Counted from the first letter of the stretch, positions 10,764-21,568 are shown. The stretch is 28,326 nucleotides of DNA from Glomus cerebriforme (GCA_003550305.1 QKYT01000156.1:114299-142624); one strand, 5' to 3'. The notes: generated by a model not told the origin, from the sequence alone. Translations and numbers: made by a program.

Positions 10764-12416
10764 ATGCGTTTTTGTTACGTCTCATTTTTTGTACCAAGTC
10801 TCTTTAATATGGTTGAATATAATATTGGAACATGCTATGGATGCCGCAAGTGTATATACTGCAGCTGTTATCTAACTGTAAAACAGTGTAACTGTGATAA
10901 AACAGTAAAGCCTACAAAAGCTAATCGTACTGAAAATGTTCCATATGTATTTACAAGAATCTTTAAAGAAAAACTTAATCTTTGTAAAAAAGTTTTTATT
11001 CAAACAAAAAATTCACTTTATTCTTATAATAGTAATTTGAAAAACAAATTTATTTTTTCTTTTTATTCTACATGTAATAGCCAATTTCAACGACTTTATA
11101 ATAAAAAAACTGTTACTTCTGAAAACACCAATGATTCTAATTTTTGTAATAAAAATTCAATTAGTTCTCTCATTATCGATCCTATTTTTCTTAATACAGA
11201 AGAATTTATCAGTCCCTAGCCAAATGATAATTATGTGAAAAATGATGAAGAAATACAAGAACAACAAGTTTCATTTATTTTAATTATCAAAAAAGCAAAT
11301 GGAAAGTTATTACCTGGGAAATGGCTTATCCTTGATGCATTATCTTTTAAAAAATTTGCTATTCAAGTTCAGAAATATATTAGAATCATATTGGAAGTTA
11401 ATGATATTGATCAAGAAGCATATTCTCTCGCTTTCAAATCAGCCAAATCAAATGGTGGAGATTTGGAGTTAAGTGATTTAAATGATTTTGGAAAATTTCT
11501 TAACAAATATAAAAAATTACACAGATTACAAAAAGAAATTGTTGTAATCGTGCAAATGAAACAAAAATTTGATAAGAAAAAAAAGCGAAAGCAAGTGNAN
11601 NTAAAATAATTACTTTTTTTATTTATATAACTATACATTTTTACTAAATACTAAATACTTTATTTTAGGAAGAAGTACTTGAATCTGATGAATTTTTGTC
11701 AGATGAGGATAATTCAAAAAAGAAAAAAATGAATGCAGTTCCTAAAATATCAGGCCTAACTTCTCATCAAAAAGCAATTGGTAAACTAGTATCTGAACTC
11801 CGTAAATAGTGATATTGTTCTCAAGATAATCTGCCATGCTATGTTGCTCAAGGAATTCATTTGAAACTATCAGCAAAGCTTCTTGCGACATGGGCAGAAT
11901 GCATTGTAAGTAAATATTTCTTACTTATTAATATTATTCAAAAACAATATTAATAGATAAACAAATTAGATGAACGGAACTGCAACTATTGAAATAGCAC
12001 CAACCCTTCCAGATTTCGCTGTACAGCATGCTTCTAAAAAGAATATGCATAATGTGACTAATGCTTATCCACTTGCACTTATGCCATCACAGATATTTAC
12101 AACTTATCCCATTCAGTATACGCCACATCAATATTATTCATCTTGTGTTATTTCTGAACCTTTAACATCTGCTTCTAATTTTAATACCTTACCATTATCA
12201 GAATATCCAATTCCAAGTGTAAAAGAATTTTTGAAAAAGTTGGATAAAGATGAGGGTGATAATGGCGACTTTACACAGTTTATTAATGCATTTATTGAAC
12301 AAAAAATAATTGTCAAACATATTAAAGATCTGGATGATAATGATTTTCAAGTATTAGGTNTAAAGACTATTNGCTGGNGTAAAACTATTCAAGCTGCANC
12401 AAAACAATATAAATAA
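10764..12416 (+). pseudogene. Transposon accessory gene: Cys-rich N-terminus, SAM-like C-terminus, three in-frame stops
   Basis: Three exons, 10764-11594, 11669-11905 and 11970-12416, are joined by GT-AG introns and total 505 codons. Exon 1 encodes a cluster of eight cysteines (residues 24-44, CYGCRKCIYCSC and CNC), a possible zinc-binding module. A Ser/Asn/Lys-rich linker and a conserved-looking block LPGKWLILDALSFKKFAIQV follow. Exon 2 has an acidic/lysine stretch (SDEFLSDEDNSKKKK), then LTSHQKAIGKLVSELRK, CYVAQGIHLKLS and LLATWAECI. Exon 3 ends in a helical domain (about residues 438-504: PSVKEFLKKLD...FINAFIEQKI...IKDLDDNDFQVLG) with the spacing of a SAM domain. In-frame stops lie at 11217 (TAG) and at about 11807-11812 (TAG TGA); otherwise the frame holds, so death is recent. 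Alternative start: the Met at residue 16. Seven N bases lie in the gene span. I cannot name a function; DNA or protein binding in transposition is a guess. Confidence 0.6.
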
Positions 12417-12544
12417 AACATNATAATTGTATTGAAAATAATATAATAGTTTAATAAAGCATAATAAATTTTGATTGATAATAATTTTTATAAATGTATA
12501 AAAAATGTTTANTTTTGATCTATATTATCTATATAATTTATTAT

Positions 12545-13718
12545 TTAAAGATATACAGTTCCTTTAAAAAACCCCTTCGCCATTGCAGTTGTAATATGAA
12601 AACTAGCTATAAGAAGAGCATAAATAGGATCATTACAGCTTTTTATAAAATCCTGATTTCTTTTTAGAAAACTTTTTATTACTAAAAAAGCAGTTTCAAT
12701 CAGGTTTAAGTCTGGAGAATAAGGAGGGAGGAATTCTACATGTATGCCAAATGCTTGAAGATATTCAATTAACCCTTCATCATGATGAATTCTTGCATTA
12801 TCAAGAACAATGATACTATTAGGACCTGGATATAGATTCATCTTGGGTAGCTAAAGATACAAGATATAAGAATTAGAAATTAGTATGATAAGATTATTGT
12901 ACTTAATCCATAAATAAAAAATTTTACCATATCAGAAATAACAAAGTTCTTAAACTGCTCCTTAGTACAACTTTCTTTTATAATATCAATTGTTATGAAT
13001 CCTTGTAATGACAATGCAGGCAAAATTGTATATTTTTTGTCACATACAAATACTACCTTTTTTCTTGTACGAATACTCATAAAAGAATATTCATATCTAC
13101 GTGACAAACTTCGTTCATCTTTGGCAGATTCATCTAAGAAAACTAGTTGATTAGGAGTATAATTAACTCTTATATTAGCAATAAATACACTGTGAAGTAT
13201 TTCATTTCATTTCTTAGCACTTTTATGAAGCTAATTGTAAAATAAAATTAATTAAAAAGAATAATAATATATAAATTCAACTGTTACTTCTTTACTTTTA
13301 CCTTTTTTCGCGTAATACCACAAAAACAAAGAGAATGCCACAATGTTAGAACAGACACTCTTTTTTCAGTTAGGATCTCCATCTCAGATACAAATTCATC
13401 TAAATACCAATCTACATTATCCACAAGTTGTCATAATGCCTAATATTGATAATATTGATTTATTGATAAATGAGACAACTTACATAAAAAATAAGTTATA
13501 ACACTTGCATTCATATCGTCTCCATTAAAAATTTTACATCGCCCAGCTTTCTTTAACCATAGATTAACCATATACCCCTATTTTCTATAGATTCTTAAAA
13601 CCTTCTTTACAGTATACTTGCTCATATAGAGTGTTTGTGCAATTTGCTTTGCAGAAAAGCCATCATAATGTAAATATACTATTCTCCACTTCAAATCATT
13701 ACTAAAAGCCACCAGCAT
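12545..13718 (-). pseudogene. Tc1/mariner-IS630 DD34E transposase, spliced, four in-frame stops
   Basis: Cut-and-paste transposase. Exons 13718-13302, 13230-12928 and 12850-12545 are joined by GT-AG introns in phase 0 and give 342 codons including stop, the normal size of the family. Exon 1 has a helix-turn-helix (LKWRIVYLHYDGFSAKQIAQ, then TLYMSKYTVKKVLRIYRK) followed by a second DNA-binding region. Exon 2 has the first catalytic Asp in LVFLDESAKDERS. Exon 3 has the second in IIVLDNARIHHDEG and the Glu in PPYSPDLNLIETAF, with exactly 34 residues between them: the DD34E signature, all three acidic residues kept. Stops TAG, TAG and TGA lie in exon 1 and TGA in exon 2. No frameshift is needed. 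This copy is inactive, but the catalytic core is unusually well preserved, so active relatives probably exist in the genome. Confidence 0.85.
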
Positions 13719-13980
13719 TAAGAAATTAGTAGAGAATAGAGAAAATCAGTGGAAATCAAAAACTTTGGATCAGAAATCTCAACAACCACTCAAAAATAAC
13801 AAGCTATATTTGGATATATTATATATAAAAGTCATAAAAGATGCAAAAATCTTAAGAAAATCATGAGTAATCATAGTATAGCAGTTTTTTTTCTAAGCGC
13901 ATTTCACTTTTATGAGGAAAATCTGATAATTTTTTTTATCAGGTGATCTGTAGAAGGTAGCACAATTTTGAAAACTGCGA

Positions 13981-14367
13981 TAAACAACAGTTAAATTAGC
14001 TATATCTAAGTTGTCTAAAAGATTATTACATTTTCAATTCTTATCTTTGATATGAGTTTCATATTATTGCTTAGCAAGTTCTTCAAGACAAGATATTAAT
14101 AAACCTAAAGCCTCTGCTTTTTCAGGAGTCTGTTCTGCTTCAGAAGTTACATTTATTCAATTAGCTATTACATATTTCTGAAAATCTCTAAGGAAATCTT
14201 CTGAATCTTTTTCAAGACATTTATAAAATATTGGGTGTTCATATCCTACCATTCCTATTTATTATATATTAGTGAGTTATTCTGAAGCGCTAAAATTTAT
14301 CCCTGCAAATTTAAAATATTTTGGTAAGAATTTTTTTCTTTAGCCTTTCATTTTTCATATCGCTCAT
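13981..14367 (-). pseudogene. gag-protease polyprotein relic, segment B (gag domain between mariner and MITE)
   Basis: Minus-strand frame from an ATG at 14252: MVGYEHPIFYKCLEKDSEDF, then LRDFQKYVIAN, AEALGLLISCLEELAKQ, YETHIKDKNWKCNNLLDNL and NLTVV at the mariner junction. Two stops (TGA, TAA) fall where Trp, Gly or Gln codons would be one transition away. Similar GYEHPIFYxCL gag segments recur in Rhizophagus retroelements by recollection. Upstream of 14252 the frame shifts by one base, but the coiled-coil part of the protein continues across the MITE. Confidence 0.7.
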
Positions 14368-14779
14368 TAGTGTTCCACACGAATCGAATCGAATCAAATT
14401 GAATCAGATTCGAATTTGATTCGATCGAATCACGAATCGTTCAAATTCGATTCGATATTCGAACGAATCAAATTAAATCAATTCGGATTCGATTCGAATT
14501 CAGTTCGAATTCGATGCCGATGTCACGTGATTCATAATTCCAGCTGGAATTAAATGATCTGCAAGAAAATTGCCTTTTTGGGAATCTTGTATAACCCAAA
14601 ATTCCAATTTTCGAGAGAAACAAAATTGCCTTTTTGGTTTGTGTAATGTTATATAAGATCCAAATAAGGCAATTTTGGCCAGCTTTATAAAATTTGGGCA
14701 AAATTAAACAATCGGTCGAATCGAATCCGAATCGAATCCNAATTAAATTCGATTCGGCCGAATCGACTGCGGAACACTA
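14368..14779. mobile_element. hAT-type MITE (412 bp) filled with GATTCG repeats
   Basis: Ends TAGTGTTCC (14368-14376) and GGAACACTA (14771-14779) are exact inverted repeats, flanked by 8 bp copies TCGCTCAT (14360-14367) and TCGTTCAT (14780-14787), 7/8 matching. Inside both ends are dense GAATCGAATC / GATTCGATTCG arrays in opposite orientations, so the whole element can fold. The CpG density stands out strongly against the AT-rich surroundings. No coding capacity; the 77-codon frame across it is incidental. One N at 14740. Excision rejoins the gag coiled-coil frame across NRLYER and YEK. Confidence 0.85.
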
Positions 14780-14787
14780 TCGTTCAT

Positions 14788-15715
14788 AGAGCCTATTCCA
14801 ATTATATTCTAATAAACCTATATACCTTCTGCTTCACTGTAGGTGATGAGCATTTTGCTGATATAATAATTATAAGGCAAATTTTTCCTGTAGTAATATA
14901 CCAATACAGATTCGCTTTCCTGTTATATTGCTATTTACTTGACTTTGAGCATTAGTTTGCAACTGCTAAAGAATATTAACAATCCTATATATTACTTCTT
15001 CAGCAAGATCTCTTCACATAATAGCAAGATCTTGCTCAGCCTTTGCATCATAACGTCTTTTTTGCTTACAGACTAAATCCTGATGCAAATTATTCTCTTT
15101 TTGGTGAATCTGCCTTGTTGTCCTTTTTATTTGATTTATTAGAATATTCCTGGTTATTATCCTATTTTTTACATAACCATTTATAGCATTTGCTAGATTT
15201 GTGATTGTGATCATTTTCAAATTAATATTAGGATTATATAAGTCTGGAAAATTTCTCCGCTCTGAAGAATTTTTTTGTGATAAGATAGTCTTAATCCAGC
15301 ATCATAATTTTTCTATCTGCTCCTCAGATTCTACTAACTACTTTTCTAAGCTAAAGATATATCTATCCTTATCTTATATATCTTTTCTAACTTGATATAA
15401 CTGATTTTTTAGGCTAGAGAGTTTAGATCTCAGTTCTAATATTTTTTCCTTCAAAATATTTTTTATTTTCCTATTAAGATTCTAAATTTTTTGCTCACAT
15501 TAAGCATATTTTTGCTTCAGTTGATTAATTCATCTTTCATTCTGACAATTACTATCAACTTCTGTTTGCAATTCATTATGAAGATGATAATTCTCCTCTT
15601 TCAATTTAGTTTTATATTCTTTACATATTCTTCTCTGTCTTGAGTGGAATTTCTGAAATGCTATTCTTTTTTGTGATTATAAAAGAGAATCAGAATGAGT
15701 CAACCATAAATTGTG
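14788..15715 (-). pseudogene. gag-protease polyprotein relic, segment A (N-terminal coiled coil)
   Basis: Minus-strand frame beginning near 15715 with YHNLWLTHSDSLL, SQKRIAFQKFHSRQRRICKE and a long heptad-like coiled coil (KLKEENYHLHNELQTEVDSN, LRSKLSSLKNQLYQVRKDI, DKDRYIFSLEK). It continues through ITNLANAINGYVKNRI and RDLAEEVIYRIVNIL to NSNITGKRICIGILLQEKFA, LLYQQNAHHL and LLEYNWNRLYER at the MITE junction. About nine premature stops break it, mostly TAA, TAG or TGA where Gln, Trp or Arg would fit. The true start is uncertain since no Met is visible before YHNLW. The region joins in frame to segment B's upstream part once the MITE is removed. Confidence 0.65.
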
Positions 15716-15959
15716 ATAAATCCTGATGAGACTCATAGTATAGAACAGAATCTTATTTTATGAGAGATATATTATTGACCTACTGGATATTTTTTTAACT
15801 CTAAATTCCTAAGAAATACATGTAAAAAAGAGGATATTGATTCAGTTTTCAAGCTGTGGAAGAATAGTTGAATCAATAAGAATCATATTAGATTTATAAG
15901 TACCCTTCTAATTATGTCCCAAGATTTAGCTATAGGCAAATAACATGACCAAATTGTAT

Positions 15960-16790
15960 TTATTAATATGATATATTATTCCTGATCCATGATCATTACA
16001 GAGATAAGACTTATAAAGTAATACTTAATGTAGTAGACTGCATCTCAAGATTTAAAGTTTCAGTTCTGTTCAGATCAAAAAGTACCTATGAAGTTGCTAA
16101 GATATTTAGAAGAATATATAAGAGTTAAAATAATCTATTGATATAGCTAAAACTTCTACAATGTAATAATAAAAAAGAATGGATGGGAGAAACTTTCTAT
16201 CTAATGCAAGAATATAATGTAATAATTTGAGTAATTAACCTATATAATCATCATGAAACTGCAATTGTAGAATGTTTCAATCAGACACTCTCAAAAATTC
16301 TATATAAGATTCAGTATGCTGTTGAGTCTATATCTTTTGATTCGAGATTAATAAGAATATGGGTTAAGTATTTGCCAAAAACTATCAATTATCTGAATAA
16401 CCATCTCATACATTTTATTAGAGATCGAAATGGGAATTAGTGTCTTTAGTAACTATTTTATTAGAAAAGATTGAGTTCAGACCATCTATAAAATCTAAAT
16501 GTTCTGTCAGAAAGAATAAATAACCCTTAAAGAAAATTAAAGAAAAGTAATACTATTCACTATCTTCTTACTAATGTGGAATGAGAAGGGAATATGGAGA
16601 ATTAAAGACATATAACTAATCCTATATGATCACCAAGTCTGATAAAGTCTAAAAAATTGTAGTATCTAAAAATGAACCTGTGTTTTATTATCTTGATGAT
16701 AGAGAATATATTCTAAAGCGAGGATTTGTAAGAGAGGAATTAATGTTAATATTCAATCCAGAAAAAGTTAGATATTCATCCCAAAGCTTA
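15960..16790 (+). pseudogene. Polinton/Maverick-type retroviral-like integrase relic
   Basis: Plus-strand frame with the integrase core: first catalytic Asp at 16036 in YKVILNVVDCISRFKVSVLF, second at 16165 where LQCNNKKEWMGE has Asn in place of the expected Asp, and Glu at 16270 in HHETAIVECFNQTLSKILYK. The second-to-third spacing is about 35 codons, the retroviral-integrase value. The same frame continues through IWVKYLPKTINYLNNHLIHF. After a frame change, NEPVFYYLDDREYILKRGFVREEL (16674-16745) matches the C-terminal region I recall from Polinton integrases of these fungi. Several stops and one catalytic change (Asp to Asn, a G-to-A transition) make it inactive. A Ty3-like integrase is the alternative, but the ATPase downstream favours Polinton. 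Confidence 0.65.
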
Positions 16791-17042
16791 TTATTTGAGT
16801 ATTTCATCCATGCTTCTCCTAATAATAATGAAATAGATCAAGCTATTGATTATACTAAAAGATATGGTGATCAATTTTTAGAAAGGACTGAGTGAATAAA
16901 TAGTCATCAGTAATGTATATCTTTGATTTTGTGAAAATGATGCACATCAGTGAAAATATCCATTAAAATATATTTATGAAAAATTTTGAATGGTATCCAC
17001 TATGTTATTATACTACCAAAAGGATATATTTTTGAAGATTTG
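16791..17042 (+). other. Tail of integrase frame and short unassigned stretch
   Basis: The frame that carries the integrase C-terminus stays open to 16895 (SQSLLFEYFIHASPNNNEID...RYGDQFLERTE). I do not recognise this tail. It could be the natural end of the protein or unrelated sequence in frame. The rest to 17042 has protein-like fragments that probably belong to the nuclease-like relic that follows. Confidence 0.35.
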
Positions 17043-17335
17043 CTAGGCAAAAAATTCTTATCATGCAAGCCAAATTTTTTGAATAGAATACAACTTGATA
17101 GATATAATGAGAAATTATATCTTGCATTCGAATTTTAGGGTTCTCAACATTATCATCACAATAGTTTATATCATCAGAAAAATGAAACTTTAGAAATATA
17201 AAAGATATATAATTAGAAGAAGTGAGATATATGTAAGAAACAAGGTATATACCTTATCGAAGTTCTGTATATCATTGATCTTTTTCTCTATATTAAACAT
17301 ATATTAATTGAGAAAGGATTTTTGGGTAATTCTTC
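17043..17335 (+). pseudogene. Nuclease-like relic (LDxYNxxLxLAFExxGxQHY family)
   Basis: A single frame with several stops reads [23 protein letters not shown]-stop-GSQHYHHNSLYH, KKQGIYLIEVLY. The arrangement Asp...Glu-x-x-Gly-x-Gln-His-Tyr followed by a later Glu-Val resembles small PD-(D/E)xK-like endonuclease proteins I recall from Rhizophagus repeats and large DNA viruses. The catalytic assignment is by recollection only. It lies between an integrase and a packaging ATPase on the same strand, which fits a Polinton gene block. Confidence 0.45.
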
Positions 17336-17561
17336 AAGTTAGATTGGAGAGTATTATTTTCTTAATGGGTCTGACTGAAATTTGCAAGATTATTTTAGAA
17401 TATTATTAGTAATAATTAGTCTAGTATGAAAATAAAAAAGCACAAGCCAGTTGATAGGCTTATATACCATATTAATGATACTCAAAAATTTAATAGATAT
17501 TTCAGTATATCTTAATGGCTTTTCATACTTTTAATCGCTAACCATACTAATTCAATCTTAT

Positions 17562-18173
17562 GCTTAAAAATAAGCTATATCGAATGTTTAATGAAAAGAA
17601 AGGAGAAATACACTATATCAAGTGTGATGATTTGCTTTTGATCAGTCACAATCTTAAGAAGCTGAAATATATGTATCTCAAATCGGTATATTAGATACAG
17701 TAATTGCAAATAGTCTAACATCATATCATAAAAATATTTCATTTTAGGCTATAAAGCCTGATAAAATTCCTAAGGTGAATTCATTTTCTCCAGATAAAAG
17801 TACAGAGGCTATATTTAAAGATATATGTACTGATCCAAAAAAAGTGCAGAAGAAAATTGTTTCTTATTTTGTTGAAGGACGCCATTATAATATCAATTTA
17901 ATATATGTATCTCAAAGTTACTTTGATTATCCAAAGATAATACAAAAAAATATCACATATGTCTGCCTATTTAACGGGTTATACACTACAGATGAGCTAG
18001 TCAGAATTGTACATTAATATGCTAATAACTGGCGTAGTGTGATTAAGATTATTGATAAGCATTTATTTGAGCAAAAATTCATTATTTTTGATTTAACTAT
18101 ACTCCATGAGCATCCATATAAGATATGTATCAGTTGGAATATACCAGTTATTAGTAAAAGTTTAATTTCATAG
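17562..18173 (+). pseudogene. A32-type genome-packaging ATPase relic (Polinton/NCLDV family)
   Basis: In related elements this ATPase drives DNA packaging into capsids. The main frame, open from 17775 and continuing in the same frame past a TAA at 18015 to a TAG at 18171, reads [55 protein letters not shown], then WRSVIKIIDKHLFEQKFIIF and DLTILHEHPYKICISWNIP. GRHxNxxxIYxSQSYFxxP and the following xIRxN-like segment are the A32 signatures (here the Arg is Gln). An upstream piece at 17562-17690 ([20 protein letters not shown]) is likely the same protein. I do not see a Walker A loop, so the N-terminus is lost or too decayed. Confidence 0.65.
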
Positions 18174-18780
18174 ATGCCAGCTCTTTTTCTGCCTTCTCTG
18201 CTTATAATTTCAGATTCTCAATTTCATATCTTAACTTCTTATTTGCATTGATCCGCTTATTGTATTCTTGATCAATGTCTCGTATGAACTTCCTAAAAGT
18301 TTTTTTATTATAATCAAGTAGATATTGGAATAGTACTTTAAATTCATTCATAATCTGGCAATTATTTTTTTTTTCATGATTATGCTTTAACACCTCTGGC
18401 CAAGTAATATGGTTAATTTGAATTCTATTATCTGCAATATATATAGCCAGTAATGCTAGGAATACATTATATTTTGGTCAGCTTCAAGAATGCAATATTT
18501 TTTCCTGAGCCATAGTTCTACATTTTTTATTTAATGAGTTTTTATAAAACCTCTAATGTGTACTTCAAATAGAATTCAATTCGTTTAGATTTCTTAGAAA
18601 TAGATTCTAATAGAACAGGATCTTTAGAATGATGCAAAAGTCTTTGGCAAACTCTTTTGATAAGATTTTTGGAAAGTCTATTGATAATATGTTTATAGTC
18701 AGAATGAAACATTTTATTAGGTATAATTTTGTGCAAAAAAAAGTTTGCATACAAGAAATTTACCTATAGGCTATAGTATT
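18174..18780 (-). pseudogene. Unrecognised decayed gene(s), minus strand
   Basis: Two protein-like minus-strand frames, 18754-18542 (NFFLHKIIPNKMFHSDYKHI, INRLSKNLIKRVCQRLLHHS, KKSKRIEFYLKYTLEVL) and 18393-18202 (IMNEFKVLFQYLLDYNKKTF, FIRDIDQEYNKRINANKKL). They are basic and helical with several stops between them, perhaps parts of one gene. The second starts immediately past the ATPase stop, on the opposite strand. I do not recognise either; neighbourhood suggests Polinton cargo, but that is only position. Confidence 0.35.
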
Positions 18781-19070
18781 AGAAGCTTTTATTTTAATAT
18801 TAATTTTATGTGTTAATGTCATGATACATTTGGAAGATTGGCTAGAAATATTAACTTTATGATCAAAAATCATGTAACTTTAATTGTTAACTAGTTAATA
18901 GTTTTTATTATGTGATATAGATATTAAATTTTTTATTAATTTATTTTGCAATTGCTTATTTTCCAATTTTGCAACTCTAGTTTTAAGCTTAATATTTTCA
19001 GCCTTCAAGCTTGCTAATATATTGTTTTAATGAATCAGTCTCACTAGGATTATCTATTTCAGATTGCATA
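18781..19070 (-). pseudogene. Short coiled-coil gene remnant
   Basis: From an ATG near 19068 the minus strand reads MQSEIDNPSETDSLKQYISKL and, after a one-base frame change, LKAENIKLKTRVAKLENKQL. This is a heptad-type coiled coil of the sort common in repeat-encoded proteins of these fungi. It lies just upstream of the helical frame at 18754 and could be that gene's N-terminus. No function can be given. Confidence 0.35.
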
Positions 19071-19352
19071 TTTGTGTAATGTAGTATTAGTATATTAATA
19101 TTCATGCTTAATATGTTATTCAAAGTAAAAAATCACATATTTTTGGCAAAAGGTTCTGGCCAAAATTATGCCAAGAAAAAAATTTTTTATTAATACAAAG
19201 TAAAAAATAAATATAAGGTTCAAAAATTTACCCGTAATATATAATATTTCTATATTAAAATACATGAAAAATCTCTATACTAACTATTTATTATATAGGG
19301 GTATGAAAATGGTAGGATTTAAATTAATATTTCAGGATGGATAAAAGGTAGC

Positions 19353-20640
19353 TTATTCTAATGCCTGCATTAGAAGACTCTTATTCATAATTATTATATT
19401 TCTTAAAGTTAATAATAAATAAATGAGAGATTTCAGACATGACTGATGAGTAGATAACGGAATTTCTGCATAATCTAAATAGAAGTATCTTGGTATACCA
19501 GCCAGATTCTTCATAAGAATATTCTGATACATAATTGTATTCATGACCTGAATTTTCATAACACCAAATTGATTACCAACCAGTCTACATAATATACTGA
19601 TATAACTTGCCCCATCTAATATTTCTCTTTATAACTTAACACCTATATTTTCTAGCAAAATTAAAAGGCCATTATCAAAATATTTCATCATGGGCAAAAT
19701 CAATTATGACAGTCATAATTTTACTAATAAAATATATGAATTATGTTAAATTACATCTTTGTATTATGTCAGTCATAATTCAAAAAAATCTATTTCACAG
19801 GGAAATATAGTCATACCCCCTTTATAAATACTGTACATTTATACTTGGCCTAAGATACTAATAATATTATTAAAAAAATATTCTTTATAGTCATATCATA
19901 TAGGATTTTTATAATCATACCTTTTTTTCAGTTTTTAAAAATGTAATTATATAGGAGAACAACTGTACACATGATACGTGATGGCTCGGTATACAATAAC
20001 TCAATAATTTTTTATCTTGCTTCAATAAATCCATAATGTCAGATTTTTTTTCCATCTACTTTCCAATTATTTCTAGATTTCTCTGAGCTTTACTTGTTAT
20101 ACTTTGTCATTCTACCATGCATAGACAAATAGCATTATTCAGAAAATCGCTCAAATTTGTTTAAAATAAAGAAATTATGATAACTGCAATGTATGTTCCT
20201 TTACTTTGCTCACTATAAGATGTACTGGTTATAAATGCAGGATTACTCCATATTTCACTACTGATAAAAGAAAGCATAATTAATATAGTAATTTTTCATC
20301 AATTTTTGAATAAGCATGCAACTTACATTATATCTAGAATACATTCTGTTATTTTTACTAATTTTGTCTTACTTTCTTTTTATTTTCTATTGTGAAGTAT
20401 GTTCTTTATAGACTTTATATTCTTCGCATTATTGAACACTTTCACAAAATTAATACATTTAACAATAACTGAATTGGGAAGGACATATTTCATATTTTCT
20501 TGAGGTTTCATAAAGATTCTTTTTTGCCTACTTTCTAAGTTTTCACGATATCTGAATTATCACTTAAAATCATGATTACTTCAGGGTCTTGCCATGTGAG
20601 ATCTGAAGAGTCTATAGTCTATACTCACTAAATTTTATTT
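19353..20640 (-). pseudogene. Unrecognised decayed gene, minus strand
   Basis: Coherent protein-like segments in order along the minus strand: SDLTWQDPEVIMILSDNSDI near 20610-20550, NMKYVLPNSVIVKCINFVKV with a basic continuation near 20490-20330, MLSFISSEIWSNPAFITSTS followed by EQSKGTYIAVIIISLF near 20280-20165, SDFLNNAICLCMVE, and finally 19660-19353 reading ILDGASYISILCRLVGNQFG, QVMNTIMYQNILMKNLAG, IPRYFYLDYAEIPLSTHQSC. Stops and frame changes separate them. The segment order and amino acid composition indicate a real former gene of about 400 residues. Its place in a Polinton-like block makes a structural protein conceivable, but no motif confirms it. Confidence 0.4.
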
Positions 20641-21568
20641 AAGTAAACCATAAAGGTTTATGTTTGCTTTTGTTATAGGATGCTAAGTACAAAAGTTTGT
20701 TAGTTTTAAATATAAAAAATCTCCAAATAGTATAATAATTACCTTGAGTTTAGATTTTAATATATTAAGATTTTGTTCTATTTCTTTCTAAGTACAGGAC
20801 GATCAATATTATATGAATATTTTATTCTACCTAAATTATGCTGATCATTATATATTAATGTAATATAAATTAACATATTATTCTGTACTTATAATCATAA
20901 TAAATAATTTCCTATACTTTATATTTTTTAGAATTTTTTTGCAAAATTCTGATTTATATAACTAGTATAATAAATAGTTAAAAATTTAAAAAAAAATAGC
21001 ATAGTTCGGTCATTATTAATCTAATCAATATGTATTTACCATCATTTAAATCATCTTAATAAAATAAATACAATAAGCTAAAAATCATGAAAGACCAACT
21101 ATTGAATCCAAAAATATTGTAAAAAATATCTAAATTTTTAAAGTGTAATTGTACATTGGATATTGATTATACAAAGACGATTTTATTATCATTCAAATTC
21201 TCTCAATAAGACAAATCTAATGAATATAAAATCATAGAATTTCAATTAATAGATATTGTAATATTTTTAAATGTCTGTATAGCATTAATCACTCTCACTT
21301 TTAATACTTTTATCCCATGAATACTAATATATCCACTCTCTAACTACAGTAAATATAATAAAAAAGTATTAGTCCATTATTTTTATTCCAAATTTATAAA
21401 TTATAATTAAAATTTTTAAAAAGGCATATTATCATTATTTTGGCTGAATAGTTATGCACAGTAAAGAGGAGTAGAAATCCTCAACATCCTAAGACATTGA
21501 TCTTTTAGATTAGTACTCTCTACCTTTAGCTATAATATATTAAAACTAAAGCCTATATCTACTATAAC
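20641..21568. repeat. AT-rich stretch with decayed ~147 bp palindromic-satellite units
   Basis: No gene seen. Two degenerate copies of a 33-35 bp near-palindrome (core CTCAATAAGAC-like) start near 21043 and 21190, 147 bp apart. They share flanking similarity with the better-preserved array at 25278-25603: the order 'cat-t-c-a-aatt...tctca...gaca-aatctaatg' then a tract ending 'atattgtaatatttttaaa'. The remainder is low-complexity AT. Confidence 0.45.

Larger units (their letters stand above)
10628..13980. mobile_element. DD34E mariner/IS630-type transposon carrying a second, non-transposase gene
   Basis: Inverted ends TCGCAGTTTTCAAAATT at 10628 and its complement ending at 13980 match perfectly over 17 bp, with patchy similarity further in (CAGATCA). 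A TA dinucleotide flanks each end (10626-10627, 13981-13982), the target duplication of Tc1/mariner elements. The 3353 bp element contains two spliced genes transcribed toward each other: an accessory gene on plus (10764-12416) and the transposase on minus (13718-12545), with 128 bp between their stops. Small hairpins lie just inside each end (ACCAG/CTGGT near 10688-10707; CTGATAA/TTATCAG at 13923-13943). Removing the element and one TA rejoins the host gag frame across NLTVV and AIGAGNSGNQ, with a TAA where CAA is expected. Confidence 0.85.

Noticed and set aside
14400..14500. GATTCG/GAATCG arrays considered as a CRISPR array
   Set aside because: The units are 6 bp hexamers without unique spacers, inside a eukaryotic MITE with inverted ends.
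14468..14701. 77-codon minus-strand frame within the 412 bp MITE
   Set aside because: It runs across GATTCG repeat arrays of a non-coding element; the translation has only repeat-derived residues at its end and no recognisable domain.
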